From Pseudomonadota bacterium (GTDB taxonomy: Bacteria > SAR324 > XYD2-FULL-50-16 > JAHJRI01), in the NCBI GenBank assembly GCA_022360105.1, contig JAKSDL010000420.1, positions 1 to 49,455 of the forward strand: DNA of 49,455 bases, written 5' to 3'. Shown one piece after another: positions 1 to 8,746 of the stretch. The notes below the pieces were generated by a model. That model was not told where the DNA came from and did no database searches. It saw only the letters and a program-made list of their open reading frames with translations. Within the stretch, counting starts at the first letter, position 1. Each line of letters begins with the position of its first letter. The translations under genes and the position numbers were made by a program.

Positions 1-64
1 CAATCGATCAGGGATATTGCCGGTTGAAAAACCGGACACTCCGATATATACTGGTCGTATACGT

Positions 65-140
65 GTCCCCATAGTTTAGCCGGATAAAACGGTGGATTCC
101 TAATCCTCAGCTCCAGGTTCGAGTCCTGGTGGGGGCACCA
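65..140 (+). tRNA. tRNA-Arg (anticodon CCT)
   Basis: A complete cloverleaf can be drawn. The acceptor strands are 65-71 and 130-136 (one G-T pair), the D stem is GTTT/AAAC, and the anticodon loop TTCCTAA gives anticodon CCT. The T stem is CCAGG/CCTGG, the discriminator is A137, and CCA is encoded at 138-140. It would read AGG codons. It is the integration target of the elements that follow, because its 3' 44 bases recur three times downstream. Confidence 0.95.
97..140 (+). repeat. attachment-site core, copy 1 (within the intact tRNA gene)
   Basis: These 44 bp, from the anticodon loop to the encoded CCA, are repeated without mismatch at 6212-6255 and with two mismatches at 7257-7300 and 49008-49051. 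A direct repeat of a tRNA 3' end is the classical trace of site-specific integration by tyrosine recombinases. This copy is the left (tRNA-side) junction. Confidence 0.9.
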
Positions 141-303
141 TACCAACCTTCACGATTTTTACTTCACTTACAGATCCACTTGAATACACCATCATTGCCA
201 TCCCACTGATTTGTAATTTGCATAGAACCATCTGATAAATGTGCATTATTTGATGTATGAATATACTTAATATAATGCAATGATACATCAACGATTCAGA
301 TAA

Positions 304-586
304 CCGAAGCATACCTATGAATGGGATGAGGCCAAGAACCATCAAAAAAAGGCGAAACACGATGTTTCTGTTTCATTCCATGAAGCAAAGAAGGCTAAAG
401 AGAATAATTGTCAAGGATCTCGACCACAATAAAGATGAACAACGTTACTTCTGTCTGGGGAAGGTAGGTGAGGAATTCATGACTGTTAGATTTACTTGTC
501 AGAGCGGGATAATCAGAATAATTGGTGCTGGCTATTGGAGGAAGGGAAAAAGGCGATATGAAGAAGAAAATAAAATACACAGATGA
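304..586 (+). pseudogene. brnT: BrnT-family (DUF497) toxin, frameshifted remnant
   Basis: The C-terminal two thirds of a BrnT ribonuclease toxin are readable from about base 395 to 586, with the family signature KDEQRYFCLGK followed by IIRIIGAGYWRKGKRRYEE. The matching N-terminus (TYEWDEAKNHQKKAKHDVS) lies just upstream but in a different frame, beginning after the stop at 301-303 with no ATG. The two halves together reconstruct one DUF497 protein, so at least one frameshift around 390-410 and loss of the start have broken it. It overlaps the antitoxin gene, as in normal brnTA operons. A sequencing error could also explain the shift. Confidence 0.75.
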
Positions 587-788
587 ACCAATGAATCTTG
601 GCGAAACCGTAAAGGATTTCCTGCCTTCGCCTGACAAACTCGCTTCCAAGGAAGCTACTGTCAGAGTGACGATCAACCTCAACAAAGATAGTGTCAAATT
701 CTTCAAAGAAGAAGCGAAAAAGTTAGGCATCCCATATCAAAAACTGATCAGAAAAGTTATCGATTTGTATGTAGAGCACTACGTTTAA
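558..788 (+). CDS. brnA: CopG/BrnA-family antitoxin
   Basis: This 76-residue protein starts MKKKIKYTDEP and contains KDFLPSPDKL, then a ribbon-helix-helix-like segment (VRVTINLNKDSVKFFKEEAKK, PYQKLIRKVIDLY). It is the usual antitoxin partner of BrnT toxins and should bind the toxin and autoregulate the operon. I chose the ATG at 558 rather than an upstream in-frame codon because the family begins with this Lys-rich peptide. The start overlaps the end of the broken brnT frame. The antitoxin looks intact while the toxin is frameshifted, so the pair is probably no longer an addiction module. Confidence 0.75.
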   Translation: MKKKIKYTDEPMNLGETVKDFLPSPDKLASKEATVRVTINLNKDSVKFFKEEAKKLGIPYQKLIRKVIDLYVEHYV

Positions 789-960
789 GTAAAACATCGC
801 CATCAATTCCTAGAACAATTCTTAAGGTGGCCTTTAGCGATTCAATATAATGGTTTCGGCATTCTGAAAGTTGCACAGACCTTCGCACAACGACAAGCAA
901 CCCATAATGGCGGAACATGTTGAGTAAATTCACTTTTACTCTTTCCCTTTCCAGATACTC

Positions 961-3900
961 ATGATCCTTAGGTCCAAGTTGCAAGTTCCCATTGTCTCCA
1001 ATACCATCTTTAGGGAACGTCCACATCGACAACTGAAAAAGGCGCACAAAAAAAAGCTGACCACAGTTGTGGCGCCAGCCGGCTTCGGAAAAACCGTTTT
1101 CATATCCCAGGCTGTGCGACATCACAATTGGAAACCGGTATGGTATCGGCTTACAGAATCGGACCAGAGTCTCGCCATTTTTTTGAGTTATCTGAATGCC
1201 GGTATACGAAAATTCAATCCATCTTTCGGTGAAGAAACGCAGGAAAGAATTGATCGCATCCGGGACCCTAAAAAGGAATGGCAAGAAGTTTCGACGATGC
1301 TCCTCCGGGACCTGGAGATTGATGTCTCTGAAGATCTATTTTTTATCCTGGATGACTATCACAGTATTCAGGCAAGTTCTGAAATCAACAAAACCTTGAA
1401 TTTTCTGCTCGAAAATCTACCGCCTCATCTTCATATCATTATTATCAGCCGTCTTGAGCCTGAGATATCACTTTCAAGAATGAGAGTAGCCCGGGAGCTT
1501 ATTGAGATCAAAACCGATGATCTGGCCTTAACCGACCAGGAGACGGAACTGCTTTGTCAAAGCCTGTTTGATGTGCCACTGGACGATAAAAACCTGACCC
1601 ACCTTCGACAGAGGACCAATGGCTGGATAGCAGGCCTGATCCTGTTCTACCACACTGTAAAGGACAAAGAGCGAAGGGAGATTGAACAACAAATCTTGGA
1701 ACTTAAGGGTTCTTCAAGAATTATTGCCGAGTACCTACAGGAAAACGTCTTTGAAAAACTTCCAGTAACATTCAGGGATTTTCTGCTGAGATCATCGATA
1801 TTACCTTTTCAGGAGGCAGATTTTTGCGACCGTTATCTGACTATCGAAAACTCAAGGGAAATCCTGTCCAAATTGGCAGATAATCGATTGTTCACCTTTA
1901 TACTCGACGAAGATAGGGAAACCTATTGCTATCACGATCTGTTCAGAGAATTCTTGCAAAAGAAGCTGAAACAGAGTTTAGGCAACAAAGCGGTGAATCA
2001 GCTTCATATCCAAGCAGCGGATATGATGACAAAAAAGGGCTATTTGCAGGAAGCCATGGAGCTGTTCCTTTCTGCCAAGCAATATGATCATGCCGGAATC
2101 CTGTTTGAACAATGTATTAATACCTGGATGCAGCATAGCCGGTTCTATCTTATTGGTGTTTATGCAGATCGAATCCCCAAACGCTATCTGGAGAAACACC
2201 CATGGTATCTGCGGATTCAAGCTTCTTTGACAGCCGTGACATTCAACAATCTTGGAGCCCAAAAAAAACTGGAAACCTATTTGCAACAGAGACTGCAGAC
2301 ACCCGATAAAAACACACGACACGCCCAGTTTTTTCTGGCTGTTTTACGGTTTGAGCTGGGCGATTATCTGCAGGCGGAGTTGGAGTTGGAAAGCCTAAGT
2401 GGTTTAGACGAACTTTCGGGACCGATTCGATATGACTTGAGAAAATTTCAAACGTTTGTCGCTGCATCCTTAAGAAAGGTCGGGGAAGCGGACCGGTACT
2501 TTGCTGAATACAAAGGCCTGATCGAGCAAGAGGATATGAACCCGGACAAACGGGAGATGCTGATATTCTATGCGCAATGCCGACGGTATTTCATACTGGA
2601 TGATTATGTTAATACCATTTTGTATGGCGAGAAGCTAATCTACCACAAAGAAGCGATGCACTTTGAAGAAAAAGACAGCATCAGAAACTGTTATGCGTTT
2701 GTTTCCTACGCTCTGTTTCATCTTGGCCGGTTTGCTGAAGGTCTTGAGAAAGTCGAGGAAGGTTTGAAATGGATCGAGGAGGCGGGTGTCAAAGAAATCA
2801 TGCTTCAGGAGGTCTTTTTTCACTGCCTTTCAGCGAATTTGATCGGCCTGGGGAAAATCGACATCGGAATGGATTTCGCCCGGAAAGGGCTGCAGTACTT
2901 TGTTGAAAAGGAATATTACATACTACAGGCCAGACTGCATTGGATTCTTTCTGAAGCTTCTTTGTTAACGGACAATCTGCCCCTGGCTGAAGAACAAATC
3001 ATCAAGGCAGCTCGGTCTAATCCGGATCACCATCCCAAAAGAGTATTTTATGAAATATACCGGCATCACATATACCTTGAGCTTGGGAACGAAGATCATG
3101 TTTTAGAATTTATCAATAAAAATGAAAAAGGAAACCTCTCTGTGGCAAACACCTGCGAGTTTTTATTACTCCAGGCTCATTACTTTATTACCGTAAACAA
3201 AAGACCCCTGGCTTTGCAACGGTTTCAGAATGCACTCACAATCATGGAAGAATGCGGAATATACCCGGGCTTGATATCCTCAAGAAGCTGGTTTGCCTGC
3301 CTATTGGCAGAAACTTACTCCCAAAGAAAATTGGAAACCTTTATTCAACAGATGTTGGGCCAATCCGCGGGAGAATGGCGCAAAAAGTCACTGGCATCGG
3401 CTTTAAAAAGCAAAGAACCAAGCGTCAGGAAGGCCGCAATCCAACTGATAGAATTTATGCCCAAAGTCCCACCTGCTGATTTAGGCGTCTTTTTCTTTGG
3501 TAAATTCAAGGTTCTCCAGGGAGATCGGGAACTATCAGGCAAACACTGGAAAAGCCGGCAGGCGAAAACACTGTTTAAATACCTGACATTGAGAAGTGCC
3601 AACGGCTATACGAAAAAGGAGATCCTAATGGAGTTGCTATGGCCGGATGAAAGTCCAAAGACAGCGTCGAAAAGGTTTCACGTGGTTTTGGCCGCACTGA
3701 GAAAAATTCTGGAACCGGATATTCCAGCAGGCATACCCTCTTCATATATTCTAAGAGAAGACGGCGGGTATAGCCTGAACCTTGGAGAAAAAGGGCATAC
3801 CGACGTTAACACCTTTAATATGATGATAGAAAACGGGCTGAAGGAAAGCGATCCCGCGTTAGCCCTGGAATACTACGAGGAAGCAGAGGCAATCTACCGG

Positions 3901-4245
3901 GGTGATTTTTTAGAGGAAGATCCTTACGAACAGTGGTGCAACACAGAACGGGAACGGCTAAAACGGGAATACCTCCGTATTCTGATCTGGTTGATGGACC
4001 ACCATGAAGAGAACAATGAATTTGATCTCTGCATCCAGTACGGGGAGACATATCTCGCAAGTGATCCCTACAAAGAGGAAATTTACAGGCGTCTGATGAT
4101 CTACCATCAGAACAACAATATGCCGGAACAGGCAAAGCAAATCTATGCAAGATGTCGCAAACATTTTGAAGAAGCATTGGATAGCCGGCTCAGCCATAAA
4201 ACCGAACAACTCTATCGGGAAATCGTCACACAGCATTTAAATTAA
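961..4245 (+). CDS. STAND-family (MalT-like) transcriptional regulator with TPR-like region and C-terminal SARP/BTAD domains
   Basis: The protein has 1094 residues. The N-terminus carries a MalT/LuxR-type NTPase module with Walker A APAGFGKT (about 38-45) and Walker B FFILDDYH (about 127-134). A long helical, TPR-like middle follows (about 350-800). The C-terminus has an OmpR-type winged helix (about 841-935, LGVFFFGKFKV, KEILMELLWPDE, RFHVVLAALRKIL), then a BTAD-like helical repeat to the end. STAND proteins switch on ligand-driven ATP exchange and oligomerisation. The target is unknown; the MATE exporter 265 bp downstream is the obvious candidate. No strong ribosome binding site precedes the ATG, but the start MILRSKLQVP fits the family. 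Confidence 0.85.
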   Translation: MILRSKLQVPIVSNTIFRERPHRQLKKAHKKKLTTVVAPAGFGKTVFISQAVRHHNWKPVWYRLTESDQSLAIFLSYLNAGIRKFNPSFGEETQERIDRIRDPKKEWQEVSTMLLRDLEIDVSEDLFFILDDYHSIQASSEINKTLNFLLENLPPHLHIIIISRLEPEISLSRMRVARELIEIKTDDLALTDQETELLCQSLFDVPLDDKNLTHLRQRTNGWIAGLILFYHTVKDKERREIEQQILELKGSSRIIAEYLQENVFEKLPVTFRDFLLRSSILPFQEADFCDRYLTIENSREILSKLADNRLFTFILDEDRETYCYHDLFREFLQKKLKQSLGNKAVNQLHIQAADMMTKKGYLQEAMELFLSAKQYDHAGILFEQCINTWMQHSRFYLIGVYADRIPKRYLEKHPWYLRIQASLTAVTFNNLGAQKKLETYLQQRLQTPDKNTRHAQFFLAVLRFELGDYLQAELELESLSGLDELSGPIRYDLRKFQTFVAASLRKVGEADRYFAEYKGLIEQEDMNPDKREMLIFYAQCRRYFILDDYVNTILYGEKLIYHKEAMHFEEKDSIRNCYAFVSYALFHLGRFAEGLEKVEEGLKWIEEAGVKEIMLQEVFFHCLSANLIGLGKIDIGMDFARKGLQYFVEKEYYILQARLHWILSEASLLTDNLPLAEEQIIKAARSNPDHHPKRVFYEIYRHHIYLELGNEDHVLEFINKNEKGNLSVANTCEFLLLQAHYFITVNKRPLALQRFQNALTIMEECGIYPGLISSRSWFACLLAETYSQRKLETFIQQMLGQSAGEWRKKSLASALKSKEPSVRKAAIQLIEFMPKVPPADLGVFFFGKFKVLQGDRELSGKHWKSRQAKTLFKYLTLRSANGYTKKEILMELLWPDESPKTASKRFHVVLAALRKILEPDIPAGIPSSYILREDGGYSLNLGEKGHTDVNTFNMMIENGLKESDPALALEYYEEAEAIYRGDFLEEDPYEQWCNTERERLKREYLRILIWLMDHHEENNEFDLCIQYGETYLASDPYKEEIYRRLMIYHQNNNMPEQAKQIYARCRKHFEEALDSRLSHKTEQLYREIVTQHLN

Positions 4246-4391
4246 TCCTCCCTTTCTTCCATCCTCCAAAAACGACGCTCTTCCCAAATCAAATCCATAT
4301 CTGGCCAGTTCTATCACAACATATTGAAATTATAAAAGTTAAGTTAGACTTAAGTTCTCACCAAGTCGGTCGGTAGTATTCTGATCTTGAA

Positions 4392-4423
4392 TGACAAAAC
4401 GGAGTTTTAAGTCCGTTTTGTCA
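4392..4423. promoter_or_regulatory. perfect 12-bp inverted repeat upstream of the MATE gene
   Basis: The arms TGACAAAACGGA (4392-4403) and TCCGTTTTGTCA (4412-4423) are perfectly complementary across an 8-base spacer. No T-run follows, so it is not a standard Rho-independent terminator. It sits between the STAND regulator and the MATE start and may be an operator, or a terminator of the regulator gene that works without a U-tract. Confidence 0.5.
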
Positions 4424-4510
4424 TGATTATCAAAGAATAGCTGTGATTCGTCAGCTGCAATCCGGCGCAAATCACCGCTACGCTAGTTTCATTTAATGCG
4501 GAGAAAACTT

Positions 4511-5884
4511 ATGAATAATTCTTCAGAAAAGACAAAATCGACTCAATCGGCCTCCTTGCCTGAAGCATCACGCCAGAAGCAGATTCTGAAGCTCTCACTA
4601 CCGATTACAATTTCCATATTAGGTTTTGCCTCGGTCGGACTGATCGATGTTGGCATGGTGGGACGTTTGGGCGACGTCAGCCTGGCTGCCATCGGTCTGG
4701 CGAATTCCCTGTTTTTCATGCTATTCGTCATCACAATGGGGCTGGGAACCGGGGTCCAAACATTAGCGGCCATGCAAGTTGGTGAAGGTAATCTGCATCT
4801 TTCGGGGAAAGACCTGAATGGAGGACTTCTGCTTGGCATGGCCCTCGGCCTGATACTCATGGTTATAGGGTATATTGCACTACCTTTCTGCGTCTCATAT
4901 ATGAATCAAGATCCGGAAGTCGTTGGACAGGGGATTGCTTATCTGAATACCAGAATGCCGCAATTGCTGCTTTTTGTGCTCTGTTTTCTGTTTCGTTCCT
5001 ACTGGAACGGAATCGGAAAACCGCAAATCACGCTGCTGGAGATGACAAGCGCTATCATCCTGAACACGGTTTTCAATTATCTTCTCATCTTCGGGAAATT
5101 CGGATTTCCCGAGATGGGGGCGTCCGGAGCAGGTTTATCGACAACGCTGGCCCAGTTTTGCACGTTAATTGTTTATCTGGCGATCGGAATCGGCCGTTTG
5201 CAAATCAATGGGTTTCTCCGGGGATTACCGGATAAAGAAAGAATCCGCAGCCTGATTCAGCTTTCCGTCCCTGTGAGTGTCAGCCAGTTTTTCGCTACCA
5301 TCTCATTGTCGGTCCTGTTTTTCATGGTGGGTTTTCTGGGAACCAGGGAAACAGCTGCGTTTAATGTCATGAATAACATCATGGTGACAATAATTCTGAT
5401 AGCCGACGCAATGGGATTTGCCACGATTACTTTCATTGGTCAGGCAATGGGAAGAAAAGATATACCCGGTGCCAAAAAATGGGCCTGGGATGTATCGAAA
5501 ACAGGAGTCGGCGTACTCTTGATTTTTGCGATTCTGGTAGGTCTCTTTCCCCAGGCCATACTGTCCGTATTCATTGTCGATCCCGACACCATAGCGATCG
5601 TGTTGGCCCCCTTGCGGGTTTCGATCGGTAATATCCTCGTGATCGGCTTTTTTACGATAATGTGTGCCGCATTTGTCGGTGCGGGAGCACCTAAAACCTC
5701 CCTTGCCTTGACATTGATTATCCAATGGTGTTTGATGCTGCCCTTGCAGTGGATATTGGGGATCTATACAGGGTTCGGCTTGATGGGAATCGTTCTCGGT
5801 TTTCTGATCGCTTATACAATAGGAGGGTTTTTAGTTTCATTCATCTGGTACAAGGAAGGTTGGTCTCGATCCCGGCTTTGGTAA
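4511..5884 (+). CDS. MATE-family multidrug/cation efflux transporter
   Basis: A 457-residue polytopic membrane protein with about twelve hydrophobic segments in two homologous halves. The first helix region reads LSLPITISILGFASVGLIDVGM, and the MVGRLGDVSLAAIGLAN segment is typical of the NorM/DinF superfamily. The second half repeats this at SVPVSVSQFFATISLSVLFFM. MATE proteins expel organic cations or metabolites using Na+ or H+ gradients. I prefer the ATG at 4511 because GGAG lies 7 bases before it; an in-frame ATG at 4496 would only add five basic residues. It follows the STAND regulator in the same direction inside element I. Confidence 0.88.
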   Translation: MNNSSEKTKSTQSASLPEASRQKQILKLSLPITISILGFASVGLIDVGMVGRLGDVSLAAIGLANSLFFMLFVITMGLGTGVQTLAAMQVGEGNLHLSGKDLNGGLLLGMALGLILMVIGYIALPFCVSYMNQDPEVVGQGIAYLNTRMPQLLLFVLCFLFRSYWNGIGKPQITLLEMTSAIILNTVFNYLLIFGKFGFPEMGASGAGLSTTLAQFCTLIVYLAIGIGRLQINGFLRGLPDKERIRSLIQLSVPVSVSQFFATISLSVLFFMVGFLGTRETAAFNVMNNIMVTIILIADAMGFATITFIGQAMGRKDIPGAKKWAWDVSKTGVGVLLIFAILVGLFPQAILSVFIVDPDTIAIVLAPLRVSIGNILVIGFFTIMCAAFVGAGAPKTSLALTLIIQWCLMLPLQWILGIYTGFGLMGIVLGFLIAYTIGGFLVSFIWYKEGWSRSRLW

Positions 5885-6014
5885 AAGGCTAAATCTGTTT
5901 GGTATTAATCGGTGATAACGATAATCTTATCTTTGGTAAAATCAGACCAATGGATTGATGGACCTCCATTAGTTGTTATGATTTTTCCGCAATTCAGTGA
6001 CCGGTAATTTTAGC

Positions 6015-6211
6015 GAAGGTTTCGGCTTTCAGGAGGTTGGGCCGACCTTCACGCATAGCAAATCGGCATAAGATAGCATGTCAGATTAAACTGTTATAAA
6101 AAGGGACTGAAATCAAGTTTCTTGTCAATCCCCACCAAATCCACAATCACTTCCAGCCTCGTTCACGAACCACCAATCATAACAAAGTGTTTAGTGAGTA
6201 ATCTCGCAGGG
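6015..6211 (+). repeat. conserved element-end sequence, copy 1 (next to att copy 2)
   Basis: The stretch begins with gaaggtttcggctttcag (6015-6032), identical to 7061-7078. It continues with a GAAGGT...ACCTTC inverted repeat (6015-6049) and a segment at 6126-6190 that closely matches 48924-48988 (shared CAAATCCACAATC). The three related blocks sit at the same distance, about 165 bp, from their tRNA-derived repeat. No ORF is plausible here. I infer the terminal recognition region of an integrating element, such as recombinase arm sites. Confidence 0.6.
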
Positions 6212-6255
6212 TTCCTAATCCTCAGCTCCAGGTTCGAGTCCTGGTGGGGGCACCA
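6212..6255 (+). repeat. attachment-site core, copy 2 (tRNA-Arg 3' end duplicate)
   Basis: All 44 bases are identical to tRNA positions 97-140, including the CCA. The preceding sequence does not form the 5' half of a tRNA, so this is a partial duplicate and not a gene. It marks the right end of element I (141-6255) and the left end of element II. Confidence 0.9.
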
Positions 6256-6267
6256 CGCTCAAGCCGT

Positions 6268-6654
6268 TCATTTTGAGTACATTTCCAGTATGATATCAAA
6301 ATGCTTGTCCTGATGCTCAATTTTAGCCTTGTTTCCCAACCCGCACGAAACGATCAAAATATCTGTTGAAGGAACAGTTTTTCCGCCGTCTCTGCATTTT
6401 CTTGCTAGTTTTCGAGCTAGAGACCACACTTCGTTTGAGATTGGGAGCATCGTTATCTCTTCTGCCAAATCATTAAGCATCTTTCTTTCCGAATTGCCTT
6501 GTGCTCCATTCCAGAGTTCAAGTAATACCATATCGCACCATGCCGCTCTCCCTTCAACAAGCAGTCCTTTAACTATCTCCCGAACCTTAATATTGCCTGA
6601 AATTCGCAAGGCTTCTATCCAACAGGAAGTATCTATCAAAGTGAGTGATTGCAT
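6268..6654 (-). CDS. vapC: VapC-type PIN-domain ribonuclease toxin
   Basis: The 128-residue PIN domain has the acidic residues expected for Mg2+-dependent RNase activity: D8 in LIDTSCWIE, E46 in LLELWNG, D98 in PSTDILI and D116 near HQDKHF. VapC toxins usually cleave tRNA or rRNA and are neutralised by VapB. The ATG at 6654 lies one base after the stop of the upstream vapB, the usual translationally coupled order antitoxin-toxin. Its 3' end is 12 bp from att copy 2. Together with vapB it is the only content of the 1.05-kb element II, which suggests it stabilises the array. Confidence 0.9.
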   Translation of the reverse strand: MQSLTLIDTSCWIEALRISGNIKVREIVKGLLVEGRAAWCDMVLLELWNGAQGNSERKMLNDLAEEITMLPISNEVWSLARKLARKCRDGGKTVPSTDILIVSCGLGNKAKIEHQDKHFDIILEMYSK

Positions 6655-6655
6655 G

Positions 6656-6856
6656 TTATTCGGCCCTCATCTGATCCAGCTCGTTTGCATCAATGAAGTC
6701 TTCAAATGTGCCCAGTTTTTTTGACAAGGCCAAAAGACGTTGCTGTTTATTGTAGCTTTTAATAGCAACGTTAATTGCATCCTTTTTCGTTTTTGCACCT
6801 GTAAATGCGATTAATTGCTTCAACTCCTCATTCGGTATTTCGACGGTGGTTTTCAT
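6656..6856 (-). CDS. vapB: VapB-type antitoxin
   Basis: This 66-residue protein starts MKTTVEIPNEELKQLI and contains GAKTKKDAINVAIKSY, the pattern of the VapB family found with PIN toxins (N-terminal DNA-binding strand/helix, C-terminal toxin-wrapping tail). It should bind VapC and repress its own operon. An AGAGGT ribosome binding site lies 9 bases before the ATG. One base separates its stop from the vapC start. It is transcribed toward att copy 2. Confidence 0.85.
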   Translation of the reverse strand: MKTTVEIPNEELKQLIAFTGAKTKKDAINVAIKSYNKQQRLLALSKKLGTFEDFIDANELDQMRAE

Positions 6857-6880
6857 ATTGCCGTACCTCTTTGTTATAAA

Positions 6881-6895
6881 GAATAATCAATTATC
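6881..6895. promoter_or_regulatory. candidate vapBC operator
   Basis: GAATAATCAATTATC is an imperfect palindrome about 25 bp upstream of the vapB start, where VapBC autorepression sites normally lie. Evidence is symmetry and position only. Confidence 0.3.
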
Positions 6896-7060
6896 AATAT
6901 CATAATATATGCAGTGTTAGAATACAGAATTATATCTTTAAGATTATATTTTATGATATTATGGAATACAAATCAATGGAGAATAGCATACCAATCTCTT
7001 TGTTTAATATTTTGTTTTACTTCAGGAGCCAATAATAAAAGGCTTATAGAGAATAAAGGG

Positions 7061-7256
7061 GAAGGTTTCGGCTTTCAGTAAATTAATCCGACCTCAAGCA
7101 TCAAAAACTGGTCTGCAATGGCGAGTTATCTCAGCCTATTATTAAGAAATACCGAAAAGAAGGAATCCGTTAATCCACACCCAATCAACAATCATTCTTA
7201 AGTATAGCCAAGAATTATCAATCAAGACACAATTTTTAAGGAGATATCTAGTAAGA
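7061..7256 (+). repeat. conserved element-end sequence, copy 2 (next to att copy 3)
   Basis: It starts with the same 18-mer gaaggtttcggctttcag and continues with an ATCCGACCT word at the position of GCCGACCTT in the other copies. It is more diverged further in, but CAATCAACAATC and ATTATCAATCAAG still line up with the other blocks. Distance to the tRNA-derived repeat is conserved. The rest of the gene-free stretch from 6857 to 7060 is AT-rich and shows only the vapB promoter region. Confidence 0.5.
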
Positions 7257-7300
7257 TTCCTGATCCTCAGCTCCAGGTTTGAGTCCTGGTGGGGGCACCA
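7257..7300 (+). repeat. attachment-site core, copy 3 (tRNA-Arg 3' end duplicate)
   Basis: It matches tRNA positions 97-140 at 42 of 44 bases. The differences are A to G in the anticodon loop region (CCTGATCC) and C to T in the T loop (GGTTTGAG). The 5' half of a tRNA is absent. It separates element II from the 41.7-kb element III. Confidence 0.88.
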
Positions 7301-7309
7301 TATCATTGT

Positions 7310-8587
7310 TTACATCCGCTGGATAAGGTAGAGGTAAACCGGCAAGCAGCTTTGTTTTTTAATCATCTTGAATACAGGCAACAGTTCGGTGCTGCGATGA
7401 CTATTCAACAAAGGGGAGAGGTAGATTGTTCCGCGGGCCGATTCTGGTTCCGGAATCTGTTGTAGAAGTTCAGACAAAGACTCCACATGGGCTTGCGGGA
7501 GACTGTCACCAATCAGAAAATTGCCTGTAACCTCAAGTCTGTCGTAGGCTTTGTTGATATCAAGCATTTTTGTAAATGCTGCCTTAACTTTTTCTACAGT
7601 AATTGGCTTTTTCAAAACTTTCAGGGTTTCCTCGTCTGTCGATTCAAATCCGATATTGATATAACTTAGGTACGGTAATGCATTTAATGTATCAAACAAA
7701 CCATCAGGTGTTTTCAAAAGACTATCAACGCTTCCAAAAAAGAACAGTCGGGGATCATGACCGGCTTGATTTTCCCAACCAAAGTGAACATAAGCCTCCT
7801 TGGCAGAGTCACACACCAGTTCCTTTCCGGCATTAAGAGCATCGTGGTTTCCCAAAAACAATCCCTGGTAAAAGTGTCCATGAGCTTTGTAAAAATGTTT
7901 TAAATCATACAACTGCTGAAGGATATTATCGCGGGTTCGAGCCTGAAAGCGATGTTTCGATTTCAACTTGCAAAAACCACAGTGATACTGGCAGCCATCT
8001 GAAATCATTAGTGGAATAACTTCGTATTCAACATGGCGACTGTCAGGAGGAAGCACTGAAACCGATCCGCCAAGAAGTGCATGCAACTCTTCCGTACGTT
8101 GGTGTAACTGATTGTCGTTATGGAATAGAATCTTTTCAAAAAGATCTCGGACAGGGTCGGAGATCTTTGTCTGCAACAAGCTATGCAACTCCCCGATCAG
8201 CTGGTACCAGGCCCCGAAGCCCTGAGCTACTTTCATATCGCTGTGGGGAGAAAAATTCCAGATTGTATTGGTGGAGTATGTCGGACAGGGAAGGTAATAT
8301 TCCCCCATGTAGTCTTTAATGTTCTGTTGATTAACTACCGCCCCGACAGAGTAATAAACCCAATCATTGCCATCCGAGCGCTTCAGTATTTCCAATGGAT
8401 GGGGCCAGTTCATTGACAGCCCGCGAATCGATTTGATTTCACCACGAAGGTTGAATTGAAATTCATAGTCAGGTGTACGGATCTCCGCATAGGGACCGAA
8501 ACATTGCGGTGATCCCGATTTGATGTACCGGGTTCTTCCCTTTTTCCTAGTGGTGACAATTAATTGGTTGATGCGATATGTGGCCAT
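7310..8587 (-). CDS. radical SAM protein of unrecognised subfamily
   Basis: A 425-residue protein with the radical SAM [4Fe-4S] motif CQYHCGFC (C199, C203, C206) placed late, after about 190 residues with no recognised domain. The following TIM-barrel-like region contains INIGFESTDEETLKVLKKP, typical of radical SAM SAM-binding strands. No SPASM-type cysteine cluster is evident at the C-terminus. The reaction is unknown. The start is supported by GGGAG 7 bases before the ATG. It is divergent from a LysR gene across a 159-bp spacer, the usual layout for a LysR target. The 3' end lies 9 bp from att copy 3. Confidence 0.8.
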   Translation of the reverse strand: MATYRINQLIVTTRKKGRTRYIKSGSPQCFGPYAEIRTPDYEFQFNLRGEIKSIRGLSMNWPHPLEILKRSDGNDWVYYSVGAVVNQQNIKDYMGEYYLPCPTYSTNTIWNFSPHSDMKVAQGFGAWYQLIGELHSLLQTKISDPVRDLFEKILFHNDNQLHQRTEELHALLGGSVSVLPPDSRHVEYEVIPLMISDGCQYHCGFCKLKSKHRFQARTRDNILQQLYDLKHFYKAHGHFYQGLFLGNHDALNAGKELVCDSAKEAYVHFGWENQAGHDPRLFFFGSVDSLLKTPDGLFDTLNALPYLSYINIGFESTDEETLKVLKKPITVEKVKAAFTKMLDINKAYDRLEVTGNFLIGDSLPQAHVESLSELLQQIPEPESARGTIYLSPLLNSHRSTELLPVFKMIKKQSCLPVYLYLIQRM

Positions 8588-8746
8588 GTTTACTCCCTGT
8601 CAATCAAAAAATCCCTTTAATGTCTGTTATTTAAAAGTTTCTCCTTGCCTAGTGGGTTTAAAAAATCATAGTATTTTAATCGATATTTATCGTCCAATGA
8701 CATTTTTTAAACGGTTCAATCAAAAATTTCGATCAATAACTTAAGA

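Noticed and set aside
20..35. Short hairpin CCGGTT/AACCGG upstream of the tRNA
   Set aside because: Six base pairs without a T-run; could be the terminator of a gene outside the window, but nothing supports that.
757..1284. A 175-codon minus-strand ORF over the start of the STAND regulator
   Set aside because: It is antisense to the conserved Walker A region and shows no family features.
6212..6255. tRNA-like sequences at 6212, 7257 and 49008 as extra tRNA genes
   Set aside because: Only the anticodon-loop-to-CCA part is present; no matching acceptor 5' strand or D arm lies upstream, so they are attachment-site duplicates.
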